From Pontibacter burrus (GTDB lineage Bacteria; Bacteroidota; Bacteroidia; Cytophagales; Hymenobacteraceae): a stretch of 64,000 nucleotides of DNA. Positions 46,051 through 55,615 of the stretch are shown piece by piece; position 1 is the first letter of the stretch; every line of letters starts with the position of its first letter. A program made the position numbers and the translations under genes. The stretch is taken from positions 310,001 through 374,000 of the forward strand of contig NZ_JAAGWD010000005.1 of the NCBI RefSeq assembly GCF_010686685.1, read 5' to 3'. Below the pieces are notes generated by a model. That model was not told the origin of the DNA. It saw nothing but the letters and a program-made list of their open reading frames with translations, and did no database searches.

Positions 46051-47115
46051 TTACTCTTTTAACTTCTTCCAGGCAGCTTCCAGTACCGGATTTGATTCAG
46101 AACTATAGCTTGTATTCTTCATCTGCCTCTCTATTTCCTTGATGCGATCATCAGTGTTTGGGTGGGTGCTGATGAATTTAAGAAACTCTGGAGATTCAGT
46201 TTGCAGGCGTTCCATGAGCCACACCATGCCTTTGGGGTTAAGGCCGTTCATCGACAGTAGTTCCAGGCCGGCCTTATCTGATTCGGTTTCGGCTTTGCGG
46301 CTGTATTCCAGGTTATGAAAAGTTGAAGCGTTATCAAGAATTACGGCTGCAATGCCGCTTACATCGCCGAACAGCACCGAAAGCAGCATGTAATACGACA
46401 GGCTTCGGGCAATGGCTTTGGTAGAATGGCGCAACTGCACGTGCCCTATCTCGTGGCCCAGCAAACCTGCCAGTTCTTCGTGATTCTCCATCTCGTCTAT
46501 GATGGCATCGTGCACCACTATAAATCCGCCGGGCAGGGCAAAAGCATTTACCATGTCGTTCTTCACAACAGTTACCTGTATCGGGAAGTCAGACTCTATG
46601 TTAAGTGCGCCAAGGTACTGTTGCAGCGCTACCGTTTTAGCCGAATCTACCTTTTGGCCGTGCATGAACTGGTTGTGCAGCTTTTCGCCCATGGCACGCT
46701 CATAACTAACCGGGAAGTGCGAGGCAGCTTTCTCGGCCAGCGCAGGAACACCCCAGAAAAAAAGTACCACAGCTACCACCAGCAGGCTCAGACCACCAAC
46801 TACAAGCCCTCTGACACCGGTCTTCTGAAACGAGTCGTATTTTGAGCGTATAAACCTGGCGCCTCTGTATTTTACTTCGAGCGCTTCCTTAAAACCCTGC
46901 TCAAACACGGCTATGCTCTGGCGCGGGAAACCACCATATTCCAGTACAGTGGTGTTGTCGTTAAATTCGGTGGTATGTATCTGGTCCAGATGCCATAGTT
47001 CGTTGCCACTTTCGTCGTCGGCGCGCCAGCTAATACTGATATAGTTTGGCTCCAGCTTAATAAAAGCGGGCATACCCTTGGAGGTACGCCCGTTATAAAA
47101 TTTTCCTTCAAACAT
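46051..47115 (-). CDS. M48 family zinc metalloprotease
   Basis: The 354-residue protein has a zinc site HEIGH (221-225) with the third ligand in ESDKAGLELL, typical of M48 (HtpX/Oma1-like) proteases. The N-terminal 95 residues form a separate domain (FEGKFYNGRTSKGMPAFIKL), then one transmembrane helix (about 103-122) leads to the catalytic domain, probably in the periplasm. It lies 3 bp after the DUF898 gene, a pairing seen in other bacteria and suggesting the two act together in envelope quality control (inference). Confidence 0.9.
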   Translation of the reverse strand: MFEGKFYNGRTSKGMPAFIKLEPNYISISWRADDESGNELWHLDQIHTTEFNDNTTVLEYGGFPRQSIAVFEQGFKEALEVKYRGARFIRSKYDSFQKTGVRGLVVGGLSLLVVAVVLFFWGVPALAEKAASHFPVSYERAMGEKLHNQFMHGQKVDSAKTVALQQYLGALNIESDFPIQVTVVKNDMVNAFALPGGFIVVHDAIIDEMENHEELAGLLGHEIGHVQLRHSTKAIARSLSYYMLLSVLFGDVSGIAAVILDNASTFHNLEYSRKAETESDKAGLELLSMNGLNPKGMVWLMERLQTESPEFLKFISTHPNTDDRIKEIERQMKNTSYSSESNPVLEAAWKKLKE

Positions 47116-47118
47116 ATG

Positions 47119-48105
47119 TTATACAAGGCCTATGTCCAGCATATCGGCCATATCTTCAAAAGTAGCATTTTTATATTCTTCTTCGGTCTGAGCCAGCATA
47201 TCCGGGTTAAATTCTCCTAAAATCACGCAGTTATGAATAATGGTATGCATGGTGCGCGTAACTACCCAGGAGTAGCCCAGGCCCAGCGTAAATACCATGA
47301 TCAGCAGGTTGCCCAGCGTCAGTTTCAGGTTTTGCCAACCTGTAAGAGAGGAGTCCAGGCGACTGTATTTGCCATCCTGCTCTATCAGAATGTTATTGAT
47401 ATAGAAGTTGATCAGGTCTTTTGCCCACCAGAAGGAATAGATACCTAACGTAACAATGGTGAGGAAATACCCTTTTATATGCAGTATGAGCAAATCACCC
47501 CCATCTCCGGTATAGCTGAACCTGGCATTACCAAAACGCATGTTCCCGATGATCTCTTTGCGCAGGTTAGTTGTAAACCACGCACCGTAGATACCAAACG
47601 TAATCATGGTCAGGAACATATTCAGATAGAAAACCTTATACATGCTACCCAGCTTACCACGGTAGCCCATATGGATGCCTCGCCAGCTGGTACGCGATGT
47701 ACGGTAACGCATCATTCCGTGCAGGGCCATCGGCACTAGCAGAGACAACCCGACCATAAAGATGGCTAAGCAGATAAAGTAGATGCCCATGTCTTCAGGT
47801 GTCATGTTGAAGATACCATAGAGCAACACCCCATAAAGAACTGCCAGAATACCGATTCCTTTTATAAAACCGATAAACATTTCTTTTCCGGTACCATGAA
47901 AAGTAAAGGGACTGCCGGCCAGTTCGGTTTTGCGGTAGATGTAATGTAGGTTTTTGGCTTTTGCCCACGGGTAGTAAAGCCCCAGGGTAACGAGCATCAG
48001 TGCGATGTTTACAATCTGGATACTAAATAGTTCCGAACCTTTTCCTTTAAAGGCTAATGTTGGTTCGCTAATGTTTGTTTTCACTTCGGTAAAAGTTTCC
48101 TGCAT
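47119..48105 (-). CDS. DUF898 (YjgN-like) membrane protein
   Basis: The 328-residue protein belongs to the YjgN/DUF898 family of inner-membrane proteins with six to eight hydrophobic segments. It shows the family repeat F-x-G-x-G-x-E-L-F near the N terminus (FKGKGSELFSIQIVNIALM) and again as FHGTGKEMFIGFIKGIGIL and YTGDGGDLLILHIKGY, with YPWAKAKNLHYIYRKTEL. Function is unknown. It is co-transcribed with the M48 protease, whose start follows its stop by 3 bp. Confidence 0.88.
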   Translation of the reverse strand: MQETFTEVKTNISEPTLAFKGKGSELFSIQIVNIALMLVTLGLYYPWAKAKNLHYIYRKTELAGSPFTFHGTGKEMFIGFIKGIGILAVLYGVLLYGIFNMTPEDMGIYFICLAIFMVGLSLLVPMALHGMMRYRTSRTSWRGIHMGYRGKLGSMYKVFYLNMFLTMITFGIYGAWFTTNLRKEIIGNMRFGNARFSYTGDGGDLLILHIKGYFLTIVTLGIYSFWWAKDLINFYINNILIEQDGKYSRLDSSLTGWQNLKLTLGNLLIMVFTLGLGYSWVVTRTMHTIIHNCVILGEFNPDMLAQTEEEYKNATFEDMADMLDIGLV

Positions 48106-48261
48106 AATATGTTACTATAGGTTAAAAAATGAAGATTATCAGCCTTCTTGAAATCATGCACAATAATCTACCCTAAATATATATAACATCAGCTGTATTA
48201 TGCAAATAAAGGAAAGAAGTTTTGGAGTATAGCGTACTAAGTAGCTATTAAACTTCCAGCT

Positions 48262-48704
48262 TTAAAAGACCAGTTTAATTATCTGCCAGAACTTATCTAT
48301 AGTTTGTAAAACACCAGATTCGGAAATTAGCAGGAGTTGGTACAGGAATACACATAAACCAGCAAGAGCCACAAGCATATACAAAATTTTCCAACCTATG
48401 CCCATCGGATGAATTTTACCATTGTGATATGCGATTTTAACAGATTGCCCCTTGTAGAACAGCGGAATATTAGCTCCCACATCCATTCTTAATTCCTGAA
48501 CAATCTCATTTTGATCCACAAACTGCACACTATAGGATAGTATAAGTAAGTTATTTTACCACTGGATGCACTCCATTTGCCTTTCATTGCTATTACTTTT
48601 CCTATAGTATAGTAACCGTATTTGGTCTGATAATAGTCTGTAATGATCAGATAAAGACCAACACAGAAGAACATCAACCCAAAAATTAAAAGAAAAACAT
48701 CCAT
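48262..48704 (-). pseudogene. Frameshifted DUF3592-like membrane protein
   Basis: Two overlapping frames make one protein. Frame one (48704 down to 48489) gives MDVFLLIFGLMFFCVGLYLI, a transmembrane helix, then YYTIGKVIAMKG and TYLYYPIV. Frame two (from 48528 to 48262) continues with QFVDQNEIVQELRMDVGAN, VKIAYHNGKIHPMGIG and a second helix near the C terminus. DUF3592 proteins have this order. The break is at CACAC (48526-48530): removing one dinucleotide joins ...YYPIV to QFVDQ. Either a 2-bp repeat expansion has broken the gene or there is a base-calling error. The joined protein would be about 146 residues. Confidence 0.7.
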
Positions 48705-48719
48705 CTGGTCCTTTGCTTA

Positions 48720-49619
48720 CTAACTCCTCGGATGAAAATCCTTGATTACCTGCTTCAGGTAATCTCTGTCCAGGTGGGTGTAGATTTCAGTGGTGGTGAT
48801 GGATTCGTGGCCCAGCATTTCCTGCACGGCACGCAGGTCGGCGCCGCCTTCTATCAGGTGGGTGGCAAACGAGTGGCGGAACGTGTGCGGGCTTATCTGC
48901 TTCTGTATTCCGGCTTTGGCTGCCAGGTCTTTGATAATGGTAAACACCATTACACGGGTAAGTTTGGCACCACGGCGGTTCAGAAACACAATGTCTTCGT
49001 GGCCTTTCTTGATTTTAAGATGACAGCGCACACCTTCGCGGTATAGTTTAATGTGCTTCAGGGCATCGCGCCCGATCGGCACCAGGCGCTCCTTATCGCC
49101 TTTACCTGCCACTTTAATAAAACCCATGTCTTCGTACAGGTTGCTCAGTTTCAGGTCCAGCAGTTCCGATACGCGCAGCCCCGAACTATAGAGTGTTTCG
49201 AGCATGGCCCGGTTGCGTGTACCTTCCGGCGTTGACAGATCTATGGCCGAAAACAGCTGCTCGATCTCATGAAAGTTCAGCGTGTCGGGTAGTTTGCGGT
49301 CGAGTTTCGGCGCTTCAATGGTTTCGGTCGGATCGTGGGCCATTAGATCTTCCATGATCAGGAATTTGTAAAATGCCCGGATACCCGACAAGGTACGCGC
49401 CTGCGAGTGCACGGTCATGCCCAGTTCATTCACCCACTCCAGAAAATCACGAAGTATAGCCGGGGTAATTTTATCAGGCGACACCTGCAGGCTGTTTAAG
49501 TCCAGAAAATCTGTCAGCTTACGCACATCACGCAAATAGGCCTCTACAGAGTTACCCGACAACGACTTCTCCAGGCGCAGGTATTGCTCAAATTGCTTTA
49601 CAGTGATATTCCAGGTCAT
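48720..49619 (-). CDS. xerD: Site-specific tyrosine recombinase XerD
   Basis: XerD works with XerC and FtsK to resolve chromosome dimers at dif. The 299-residue protein has the N-terminal SAM-like core-binding domain (1-85, FEQYLRLEKSLSGNSVEAYL) and the catalytic domain with the first arginine in SGLRVSELLDL, HTFRHSFATHL with the H and second R, and the nucleophile Tyr in TTEIYTHLD. The length and SLSGNS start fit XerD rather than an element-borne integrase. It reads away from aroQ. Confidence 0.92.
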   Translation of the reverse strand: MTWNITVKQFEQYLRLEKSLSGNSVEAYLRDVRKLTDFLDLNSLQVSPDKITPAILRDFLEWVNELGMTVHSQARTLSGIRAFYKFLIMEDLMAHDPTETIEAPKLDRKLPDTLNFHEIEQLFSAIDLSTPEGTRNRAMLETLYSSGLRVSELLDLKLSNLYEDMGFIKVAGKGDKERLVPIGRDALKHIKLYREGVRCHLKIKKGHEDIVFLNRRGAKLTRVMVFTIIKDLAAKAGIQKQISPHTFRHSFATHLIEGGADLRAVQEMLGHESITTTEIYTHLDRDYLKQVIKDFHPRS

Positions 49620-49864
49620 GGAAGTTAGAGAGTTTGGGAGTTAGAGAGTTTAAGAGTTAAAAGGTTAGAAAGTTAAAAGTTGTGTTATGTAGAGATGCAA
49701 TACGTTCCGTCTTTTACATCGGGAGACCCAACAATTTAACAATCAACAATTAACAATCAGCATTAATCCTGTTCATCCTTTAATCCTGAAAATCCTGATT
49801 TAGATAAACAATTTAACCATCCAACAATTAAACAATTTAAAGTAAAGCAAATATAGTTAATCCT
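49620..49864. repeat. Intergenic low-complexity sequence
   Basis: GAAGTTAGAGAGTTTGGGAG-type repeats (49620-49676) are followed by a GTAGAGATGCAATACG segment, ACAATCAACAATTAACAATC, and AATCCTGAAAATCCTGATTT. All are short repeat families that recur elsewhere in the window. No gene is seen. Confidence 0.6.
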
Positions 49865-49872
49865 TACCTTTG
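49865..49872 (+). promoter_or_regulatory. -7 promoter box for aroQ
   Basis: TACCTTTG matches TAnnTTTG and is followed by C as in strong promoters of this phylum. It lies 42 bp before the ATG at 49915. Confidence 0.65.
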
Positions 49873-49914
49873 CATTGTCCGTTTTATGCGGAAATCAAGC
49901 TAATCACCCAACCT

Positions 49915-50367
49915 ATGAAAATCCTGATCCTGAATGGCCCAAACCTGAACCTGCTGGGCATCCGCGAGAAAGCAGTTTATGGCTCCCGCTCTTTTGAAGA
50001 TTATTTCGAAGAACTAAAGGAGGCTTTCCCAGCACTGGAGTTGTCTTATTTCCAGAGCAACACCGAAGGCACCCTGATCGACAAACTGCATGAGGTTGGT
50101 TTCAGCTATAAAGGAATCGTTTTTAATGCCGGCGCTTACACCCATACTTCGGTAGCGTTATCGGATGCGGTGAAGGCTATAGAGGCACCTGTGGTGGAAG
50201 TACATATTTCCAACATCTACGCCCGCGAAGCTTTCCGGCATAAAAGCATGATAGCCCCCTACTGCACTGGCAGCATAGTTGGCTTTGGCTTAGAGAGTTA
50301 CCGCCTGGCATTGCAGTATTTCGAGCGACTGAAGCCAAAACAAATCGGCTTCGGCGCTAATAAATAA
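49915..50367 (+). CDS. aroQ: Type II 3-dehydroquinate dehydratase
   Basis: AroQ dehydrates 3-dehydroquinate to 3-dehydroshikimate in aromatic amino acid synthesis. From the ATG at 49915 the protein has 150 residues, the usual length. It shows NGPNLNLLGIRE with the following catalytic Tyr (VYGSRSF), SNTEGTLIDKLHE, NAGAYTHTSVAL and the conserved EVHISNIYAREAFRHKS. An upstream ATG at 49870 would overlap the promoter box and is rejected. The divergent arrangement with xerD is, as I recall, frequent in Bacteroidota. Confidence 0.95.
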   Translation: MKILILNGPNLNLLGIREKAVYGSRSFEDYFEELKEAFPALELSYFQSNTEGTLIDKLHEVGFSYKGIVFNAGAYTHTSVALSDAVKAIEAPVVEVHISNIYAREAFRHKSMIAPYCTGSIVGFGLESYRLALQYFERLKPKQIGFGANK

Positions 50368-50446
50368 ACTATAGTACCGTTAGTGTAGAGAAGAGAAGTT
50401 TTTATAAAAATATAGTTTTTATACTATATTTTATTTATATTCCAGC

Positions 50447-51511
50447 ATGATGCTTAATTTTTACCCAGGCCCATCCAAAGTATATCCCGAAATTCGCACC
50501 TATTTATCAGATGCGTATGACGAAGGTATTTTAGGTGCTCCTCATCGTGGCGAGCAGTTCGTGCAGCTTTCCAGAGCAACGGTGGGCCTGCTGAAACGAA
50601 AAATCAACATACCTGAAGATTATTACATTTTCTTTACTTCCGGTGCCACCGAATGCTGGGAGATCCTGATCCAAAGCCTGACCAAACATAAAAGCTATCA
50701 TATTTATAACGGTTCTTTCGGCGAGAAATGGTTTGACTATGCCAAAAAACTGCGCCCGAATGCAGAAGGCCTGGCTTTTGACCTGAACGAACCCATGCCG
50801 GTAGAGCAACTGAAGATAGGTTCCGATACCGAACTTATCTGCTTTACCCAAAACGAAACATCAAACGGCACACAGGTATCGGCGACCAGCATCCTGAACC
50901 TGCACAACCGCTACCGCGATACGCTTATAGCTGTAGATGCCACTTCTTCGATGGCCGGCCTCAACCTTAAGTTTATTAAGGCTGATATCTGGTTTGCATC
51001 GGTACAGAAATGCTTTGGCCTGCCTGCCGGGTTGGGCATCCTGGTTTGCTCGCCAAGAGCTATTTTCAGGGCAAAGCAAATGGCAGAGCGTGGGCACTAC
51101 AACAGCCTGGTAAGCATGTACGAGAAAATGCTGAACTACCAGACTACCCACACGCCTAACGTACTGGGTATTTACCTGCTTCGCCGTGTGCTGGAAGACC
51201 GCCCCTTTGTAAAAGCCCTTGACCAGGAACTGGTAGACCGCTCGCAAAACCTGTACGAGTTCTTTTCCCAGTTTCAGGACATACAATTGCTGGTGGAGAA
51301 CGAAGAGGTGCGCTCCAGAACAGTAATTGCCCTACAGGCTACTGAGCGACTGGTTGATGATATTAAAAAGCGTGCCCTGCATCACAACATCCGGCTGGGC
51401 AACGGCTATGGTCCGTGGCTGCGGAATACGTTCCGTATCGCCAATTTCCCGGCCATACTAGACGAAGAATTCGAAGAACTGAAGCGCTTTTTCCTGCACT
51501 ATTACGCGTAA
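50447..51511 (+). CDS. Class V PLP-dependent aminotransferase (SerC-like)
   Basis: The 354-residue protein has the phosphoserine-aminotransferase-like start NFYPGPSKVYPEI, the turn YIFFTSGATECWEIL, and the PLP-lysine region WFASVQKCFGLPAGLG with the lysine in SVQK. The C-terminal domain carries NGYGPWLRNTFRIANFP. The sequence is closer to phosphoserine/alanine-glyoxylate-type enzymes than to cysteine desulfurases, but true SerC signatures are only partly present. Thus serine biosynthesis is possible, not shown. The gene starts 79 bp after aroQ. Confidence 0.82.
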   Translation: MMLNFYPGPSKVYPEIRTYLSDAYDEGILGAPHRGEQFVQLSRATVGLLKRKINIPEDYYIFFTSGATECWEILIQSLTKHKSYHIYNGSFGEKWFDYAKKLRPNAEGLAFDLNEPMPVEQLKIGSDTELICFTQNETSNGTQVSATSILNLHNRYRDTLIAVDATSSMAGLNLKFIKADIWFASVQKCFGLPAGLGILVCSPRAIFRAKQMAERGHYNSLVSMYEKMLNYQTTHTPNVLGIYLLRRVLEDRPFVKALDQELVDRSQNLYEFFSQFQDIQLLVENEEVRSRTVIALQATERLVDDIKKRALHHNIRLGNGYGPWLRNTFRIANFPAILDEEFEELKRFFLHYYA

Positions 51512-51516
51512 TCTTA

Positions 51517-51524
51517 TACCTTTG
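51517..51524 (+). promoter_or_regulatory. -7 promoter box for marC
   Basis: TACCTTTG matches TAnnTTTG and is followed by C. It lies 25 bp before the marC ATG, just after the preceding stop codon. Confidence 0.6.
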
Positions 51525-51548
51525 CGCGCAAATCAAGTATAAGCGCAC

Positions 51549-52121
51549 ATGGATATCTTTAACTTCAAGGAAATCATATCAGTTACGCTGATCCTGTTTG
51601 CGATCATCGATATTCTGGGCTCTATCCCGATCATCATAAACCTGCGCAAGCGCGAGGGCGTGATCCAGTCTGAGAAAGCCACCATTATTTCGGGTATTCT
51701 GATGATCGCGTTCCTGTTTGTGGGCGATGGAATCCTGAAGTTATTCGGCATTGATTTCCAGTCATTTGCTATGGCTGGTGCCATTATTATCTTCATTATT
51801 GGTTTGGAGATGATTCTGGGGAAAGACTTTTTTCACACCGACCCTGAGATCAAGAGCGGCTCTATCGTTCCGCTAGCGTTTCCGCTTATAGTTGGGGCCG
51901 GCACCATGACCACCCTGCTCTCGTTGCGTGCAGCTTATTCGTTGCCCAATGTACTGGTTGGTATCATCGTAAACCTGATCTTTGTGTACATCGTGCTGAA
52001 ATCGTCGGGTTGGATAGAGAAGAAACTTGGAAAAGCCGGTGCCGACGTGCTACGTAAAGTGTTCGGGGTTATCCTGCTGGCCATCGCTATTAAACTGTTC
52101 AAGAGCAACCTACCGATATAA
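51549..52121 (+). CDS. MarC family integral membrane protein
   Basis: The 190-residue protein has six predicted transmembrane helices and the MarC/UPF0056 pattern: LFAIIDILGSIPIIINLRK, then FVGDGILKLFGIDFQSFAMAG, then PLAFPLIVGAGTMTTLLSL. The family is named after the E. coli mar locus, but no role in drug export has been shown. It has its own promoter box and is not in an obvious operon. Confidence 0.92.
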   Translation: MDIFNFKEIISVTLILFAIIDILGSIPIIINLRKREGVIQSEKATIISGILMIAFLFVGDGILKLFGIDFQSFAMAGAIIIFIIGLEMILGKDFFHTDPEIKSGSIVPLAFPLIVGAGTMTTLLSLRAAYSLPNVLVGIIVNLIFVYIVLKSSGWIEKKLGKAGADVLRKVFGVILLAIAIKLFKSNLPI

Positions 52122-52286
52122 TTATGAATTACAAATGATGAATTATGAATTGGAATAAGCCATTTAAGTTCGAGCGGGTAATCTGTTAAAACACCGAGTA
52201 TAGTCCTTTATCAGAAACTGTCGCGAAACTATAGGTCCTCTTCTTCGAATTCACTCATTCAAAATTCAGGCATTCAAAATTACTTT

Positions 52287-52751
52287 ATGATTGAAATATT
52301 TACAGACGGTGCTTCGCGTGGAAACCCGGGGCCGGGTGGTTATGGCGTTATATTGCGTTGGGGGCCGCATGTAAAGGAGCTTTCTGCCGGTTTCCGGAAA
52401 ACGACGAACAACCGCATGGAGCTGCTGGCTGTAATTGTGGGGTTAGAGGCTATAACAAAACCGGGCATTCCGATCACCATTTACTCCGACTCGAAATATG
52501 TAGTTGATGCTGTAGAGAAACGCTGGGTGTTTGGCTGGCAAAAGAAAGGCTTTGCCGGTAAAGCTAACGGTGACCTGTGGGCTCGGTTTTTGCGCATTTA
52601 TGCAAAACACAATGTGCGCTTTGTGTGGGTACGCGGTCATGCCGGCCATCCCGAAAACGAGCGCTGCGACGAACTGGCCGTAGCCGCAGCCTTATCACCA
52701 AACTTACCAGCCGACGAAGGCTTTGAATCCGGTATGTTTAACTCTAAGTAA
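52287..52751 (+). CDS. rnhA: Ribonuclease HI
   Basis: RNase HI cuts the RNA strand of RNA-DNA hybrids such as R-loops and primers. The 154-residue protein has the four catalytic acidic residues in their usual order: D7 (IFTDGAS), E45 (NNRMELLAV), D68 (IYSDSKYV) and D128 (ERCDELA), with the basic protrusion region around VFGWQKKGFAGK. The spacers on both sides are AATTATGAATT-type low-complexity DNA (52123-52160 and 52760-52850). Confidence 0.96.
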   Translation: MIEIFTDGASRGNPGPGGYGVILRWGPHVKELSAGFRKTTNNRMELLAVIVGLEAITKPGIPITIYSDSKYVVDAVEKRWVFGWQKKGFAGKANGDLWARFLRIYAKHNVRFVWVRGHAGHPENERCDELAVAAALSPNLPADEGFESGMFNSK

Positions 52752-52859
52752 TTCGGTTTAATTATGAATGCTGAATTATAAATTATGAATTGAGTAAAGT
52801 ACCTTAACATCAGCATTAATTCTTAATAGATTATTCATAATTCATAATTAAGCGCAGCA

Positions 52860-53576
52860 TTGGCTAATTCTTACTTCCAATTTAAACAGTTCCGGGTTGA
52901 GCAGGACAGGTGCGCCATGAAGGTGTGTACCGATTCGTGTTTGTTTGGGGCTGTGGTAGAGGTTGGGCAGGCAAAGCGCATTTTAGATATTGGCACAGGT
53001 ACCGGACTCCTCTCACTGATGGTGGCGCAGCGCAGTTCTGCAACTATAGATGCTGTTGAAATTAATTCCGATGCCGCCTCTCAGGCCGAAGAAAATTTCG
53101 CTGCCAGCCCCTGGCGAGAAAGATTAAACCTACACCCGGTTAGCCTGCAGCAGTTTGCAAACTATAGCCAGCAACGTTACGATGTAATTCTTTCCAATCC
53201 GCCGTTCTTCCTAGCATCGCTAAAGTCGGGGAATGCGGCCAAGGATAGCGCAAAACATACCGGTGATTTGTTTTTTGAAGATATTCTGGCATTTGCGCAA
53301 AAGCACTTGACACCGGACGGCAAACTATACATTTTGTTGCCACCAGCAGAGGCTACTCACTTTGCCAGCCTGGCTCCTGCTCACCAACTTTTCTTAACAG
53401 AAACTATAGAAGTGTTTACCTACATCAACGGCCAGTGCATCCGCCATATCCAAACCTATAGTTTCGCCAAGCCAACCATACCAACTATAAGCCAGCTCCA
53501 CATCCGGGGGGCTGATAAAGTAACTTACACCACTGCCTTTACAGAATTGCTGAAGGATTATTATCTGCATTTATAA
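52860..53576 (+). CDS. trmN6: tRNA1(Val) (adenine(37)-N6)-methyltransferase
   Basis: The enzyme (TrmN6/YfiC) methylates A37 of tRNA-Val with S-adenosylmethionine. The 238-residue Rossmann methyltransferase shows the substrate-family start FKQFRVEQDRCAMKVCTDSC, SAM motif I DIGTGTGLLSL (43-53) and the amino-methylating motif NPPF in SNPPFFLASL. It starts with TTG at 52860 (MANSYFQF); no ATG fits as well. The gene ends 405 bp before the next coding region. Confidence 0.9.
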   Translation: MANSYFQFKQFRVEQDRCAMKVCTDSCLFGAVVEVGQAKRILDIGTGTGLLSLMVAQRSSATIDAVEINSDAASQAEENFAASPWRERLNLHPVSLQQFANYSQQRYDVILSNPPFFLASLKSGNAAKDSAKHTGDLFFEDILAFAQKHLTPDGKLYILLPPAEATHFASLAPAHQLFLTETIEVFTYINGQCIRHIQTYSFAKPTIPTISQLHIRGADKVTYTTAFTELLKDYYLHL

Positions 53577-53982
53577 CGGTCTGTTCTCTTTGAGAGTACT
53601 GCCTTTCATTGCGCGAATTCTCCCTTTGAGGCCAAAGCTTTTCATTTTCTTCTTTGTCATCCTGTAAGGATCTTGTTGACCTTTAGCAAAGACTTAACCA
53701 GTTGGGTTAGGGGCCAATTCTACCAACTTAAGGGTTTTCCATTTTCTAAAATGTCATTCCGAGCGCAGTCGAGGAATCTTATATGGCACTGCAATAGGAC
53801 ACATAAGATCTCTCACATTGTTCGAGATGACAAATTCGGCTTAAGTTGGCGGCATTGAGGTTAGGAGTCCTCTTTCTCCACCAAGTTTCTTAACAGAATG
53901 GCTTTAATTCAAAGCTCCACTTTCTAGAATGAAACGCTCATCCTCAAAAGTACAGTCCAAATAGAAACAAGTCTGATTCAAA
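53577..53982. repeat. Intergenic stretch with REP-like hairpin sequence
   Basis: A GTCATTCCGAGCGCAGTCGA unit (from 53753) and its inverted partner around TTCGAGATGACAAA (to 53833) enclose ATCTTATATGG and CATAAGATCTC, the same elements that end the composite repeats. A GTCATCCTGTAAGGATCTTG unit is at 53657. No gene is seen. Confidence 0.65.
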
Positions 53983-55329
53983 CTATAGTACAGACAACAC
54001 CCTTTCCTGTTCTACGAAATTGATACCGTAGGCCTTCAGCTCTTCCAGCACTGGCTCGTATAGTTCGGGGTGGATTGGAATGACAACGCCGCGCTGCGTG
54101 ATTTTGCCCTGCAGCAGCAGTTTGGCCAGTATAGCTACCGGCAGGCCAACCGTTTTCGCCATGGCGGTATGCACTTCATCGTCGCCTTTTACTACCAGCG
54201 ACGAGGTGAATTCATGCTTTTCCCCATCCAGCTCATACTGAAACAGGTGCTGCATCACGATCATGTCTTTGTCGCCGTGCTCGAGCTGCCACTTCTCTTT
54301 CAGTATTTTTTCCAGTACCTGGGCCGGTGTCGCATTTGCCAGCTCCACAGGGTTTTCGGAAAACAGATCGAGCCAAGCCAGCTTCTGCATGATTTCGCCT
54401 TGCTCCTCTATGCCGGTATAGTTGGCTAGCCGTTGTTCTATAGTTTGCCCGTTTATAGTTGGCGGCAGAAAAGCTTCCAGGTAGCTGCGGTAGGTCATGT
54501 TTTCAGAGCCTTCCAAACTATAGCTGTCGTCGGTGAGGCCGAGCTGTACAAATACATTCCAGGCTGCACAATAGCCTTTTCGGCGCAAGGTGCCACGCAG
54601 CATGGTTGGTATATCATGCAGGTTGTAAGGTTCGCGATAGCTAAGCGAGTCACGGTTGGCGTAGCCTTCAAAATGGCCGTAGCCTTCTACAAAAATATCC
54701 TCGGTGCGGGTAAACAGCTGGTGATACGGGATGTATTTGTAGCCGCCGTTCCGGATGTATTTGGCTGTGCCCTGCCCTGCCAGCACTACGTTGCGCGGGT
54801 TCCAGGTAAACTTATAGTTCCATGGGTTGTCGTCAGATTCCGGTGCAATCAGACCGCCGGTGTACGATTTAAAAGAAGTAAGCTTGCCGCCTTTTGCCTG
54901 TATGTGCTGTATGGCCGCCATTGCCGACATATGGTCAATGCCAGGGTCCAGACCGGATTCCATGAGGATGGTAATGTTCTTTTGCTGAGCCTCGGCGTGA
55001 AGTTCCAGGAAGGCTGGCGTAACATAAGATGCCGTGATCAGGTGCTTTTCCTGCTTTAAACATTCCTGTGCTACTTCTATATGAAAAACTGCCGGCAATA
55101 AAGAGATTACCAGGTCTGCCTGTTTTACTTCGGCTTCGCGCTGTGCCTCGTCGTGCACGTTAAAAACAATGGCTTCGGCAAACGGTAGGTGATCTATAAC
55201 AGACTGCAGGTGGCTTACTACAATATCGCCAATTCGGATGTGCCAGTTCTCGTTTGGGGCGTTTTGCAGCAGGTAATCGATAAGCGAAGAAGCGGAGCGG
55301 CCTGCACCAAGCAACAGGATATTTTTCAT
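53983..55329 (-). CDS. Saccharopine dehydrogenase-like protein
   Basis: The 448-residue protein has the N-terminal NAD(P)-binding motif LLLGAGRSASSLIDYLL (5-21) and the fold of saccharopine reductase/lysine-forming dehydrogenases: DLVISLLPAVFHIEVAQEC, YVTPAFLELHAEA, ILMESGLDPGIDHMSAM and SFKSYTGGLIAPESDDNPW. It most resembles the LYS9-type or bacterial LKR/SDH part used in lysine metabolism. The gene ends with CTA-TAG inside an AACTATAG motif. It is transcribed alone. Confidence 0.87.
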   Translation of the reverse strand: MKNILLLGAGRSASSLIDYLLQNAPNENWHIRIGDIVVSHLQSVIDHLPFAEAIVFNVHDEAQREAEVKQADLVISLLPAVFHIEVAQECLKQEKHLITASYVTPAFLELHAEAQQKNITILMESGLDPGIDHMSAMAAIQHIQAKGGKLTSFKSYTGGLIAPESDDNPWNYKFTWNPRNVVLAGQGTAKYIRNGGYKYIPYHQLFTRTEDIFVEGYGHFEGYANRDSLSYREPYNLHDIPTMLRGTLRRKGYCAAWNVFVQLGLTDDSYSLEGSENMTYRSYLEAFLPPTINGQTIEQRLANYTGIEEQGEIMQKLAWLDLFSENPVELANATPAQVLEKILKEKWQLEHGDKDMIVMQHLFQYELDGEKHEFTSSLVVKGDDEVHTAMAKTVGLPVAILAKLLLQGKITQRGVVIPIHPELYEPVLEELKAYGINFVEQERVLSVL

Positions 55330-55615
55330 AGGGCAGCGGTTCTGGTTTTATAGTCTGCCTATAGTTTGCGTGAGGGATAGAGCGGTTGTTTGAGCTCCTA
55401 TAGTTGGGTACAAACTATAGAGCGAGCCGCGAAAGCCCGACGGCTATGCCGGCACGCCCGACACCAATTTGTGGTTGCCTCCCACACAAACAATAGTTTA
55501 ATTCTGGTGTTAAGTTAAGGATTACGGGCAGGACAGCAAACGTTTTTATTGTTTTTCAGGAATATAGCTTTATATTTATAGCCCTTTTCTAATTTTTGTA
55601 TTGAAACGTTCTTAA

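Noticed and set aside
48720..49619. Integrase of a mobile element
   Set aside because: Length, motifs and the place next to aroQ fit housekeeping XerD; no element ends or cargo are seen around it.
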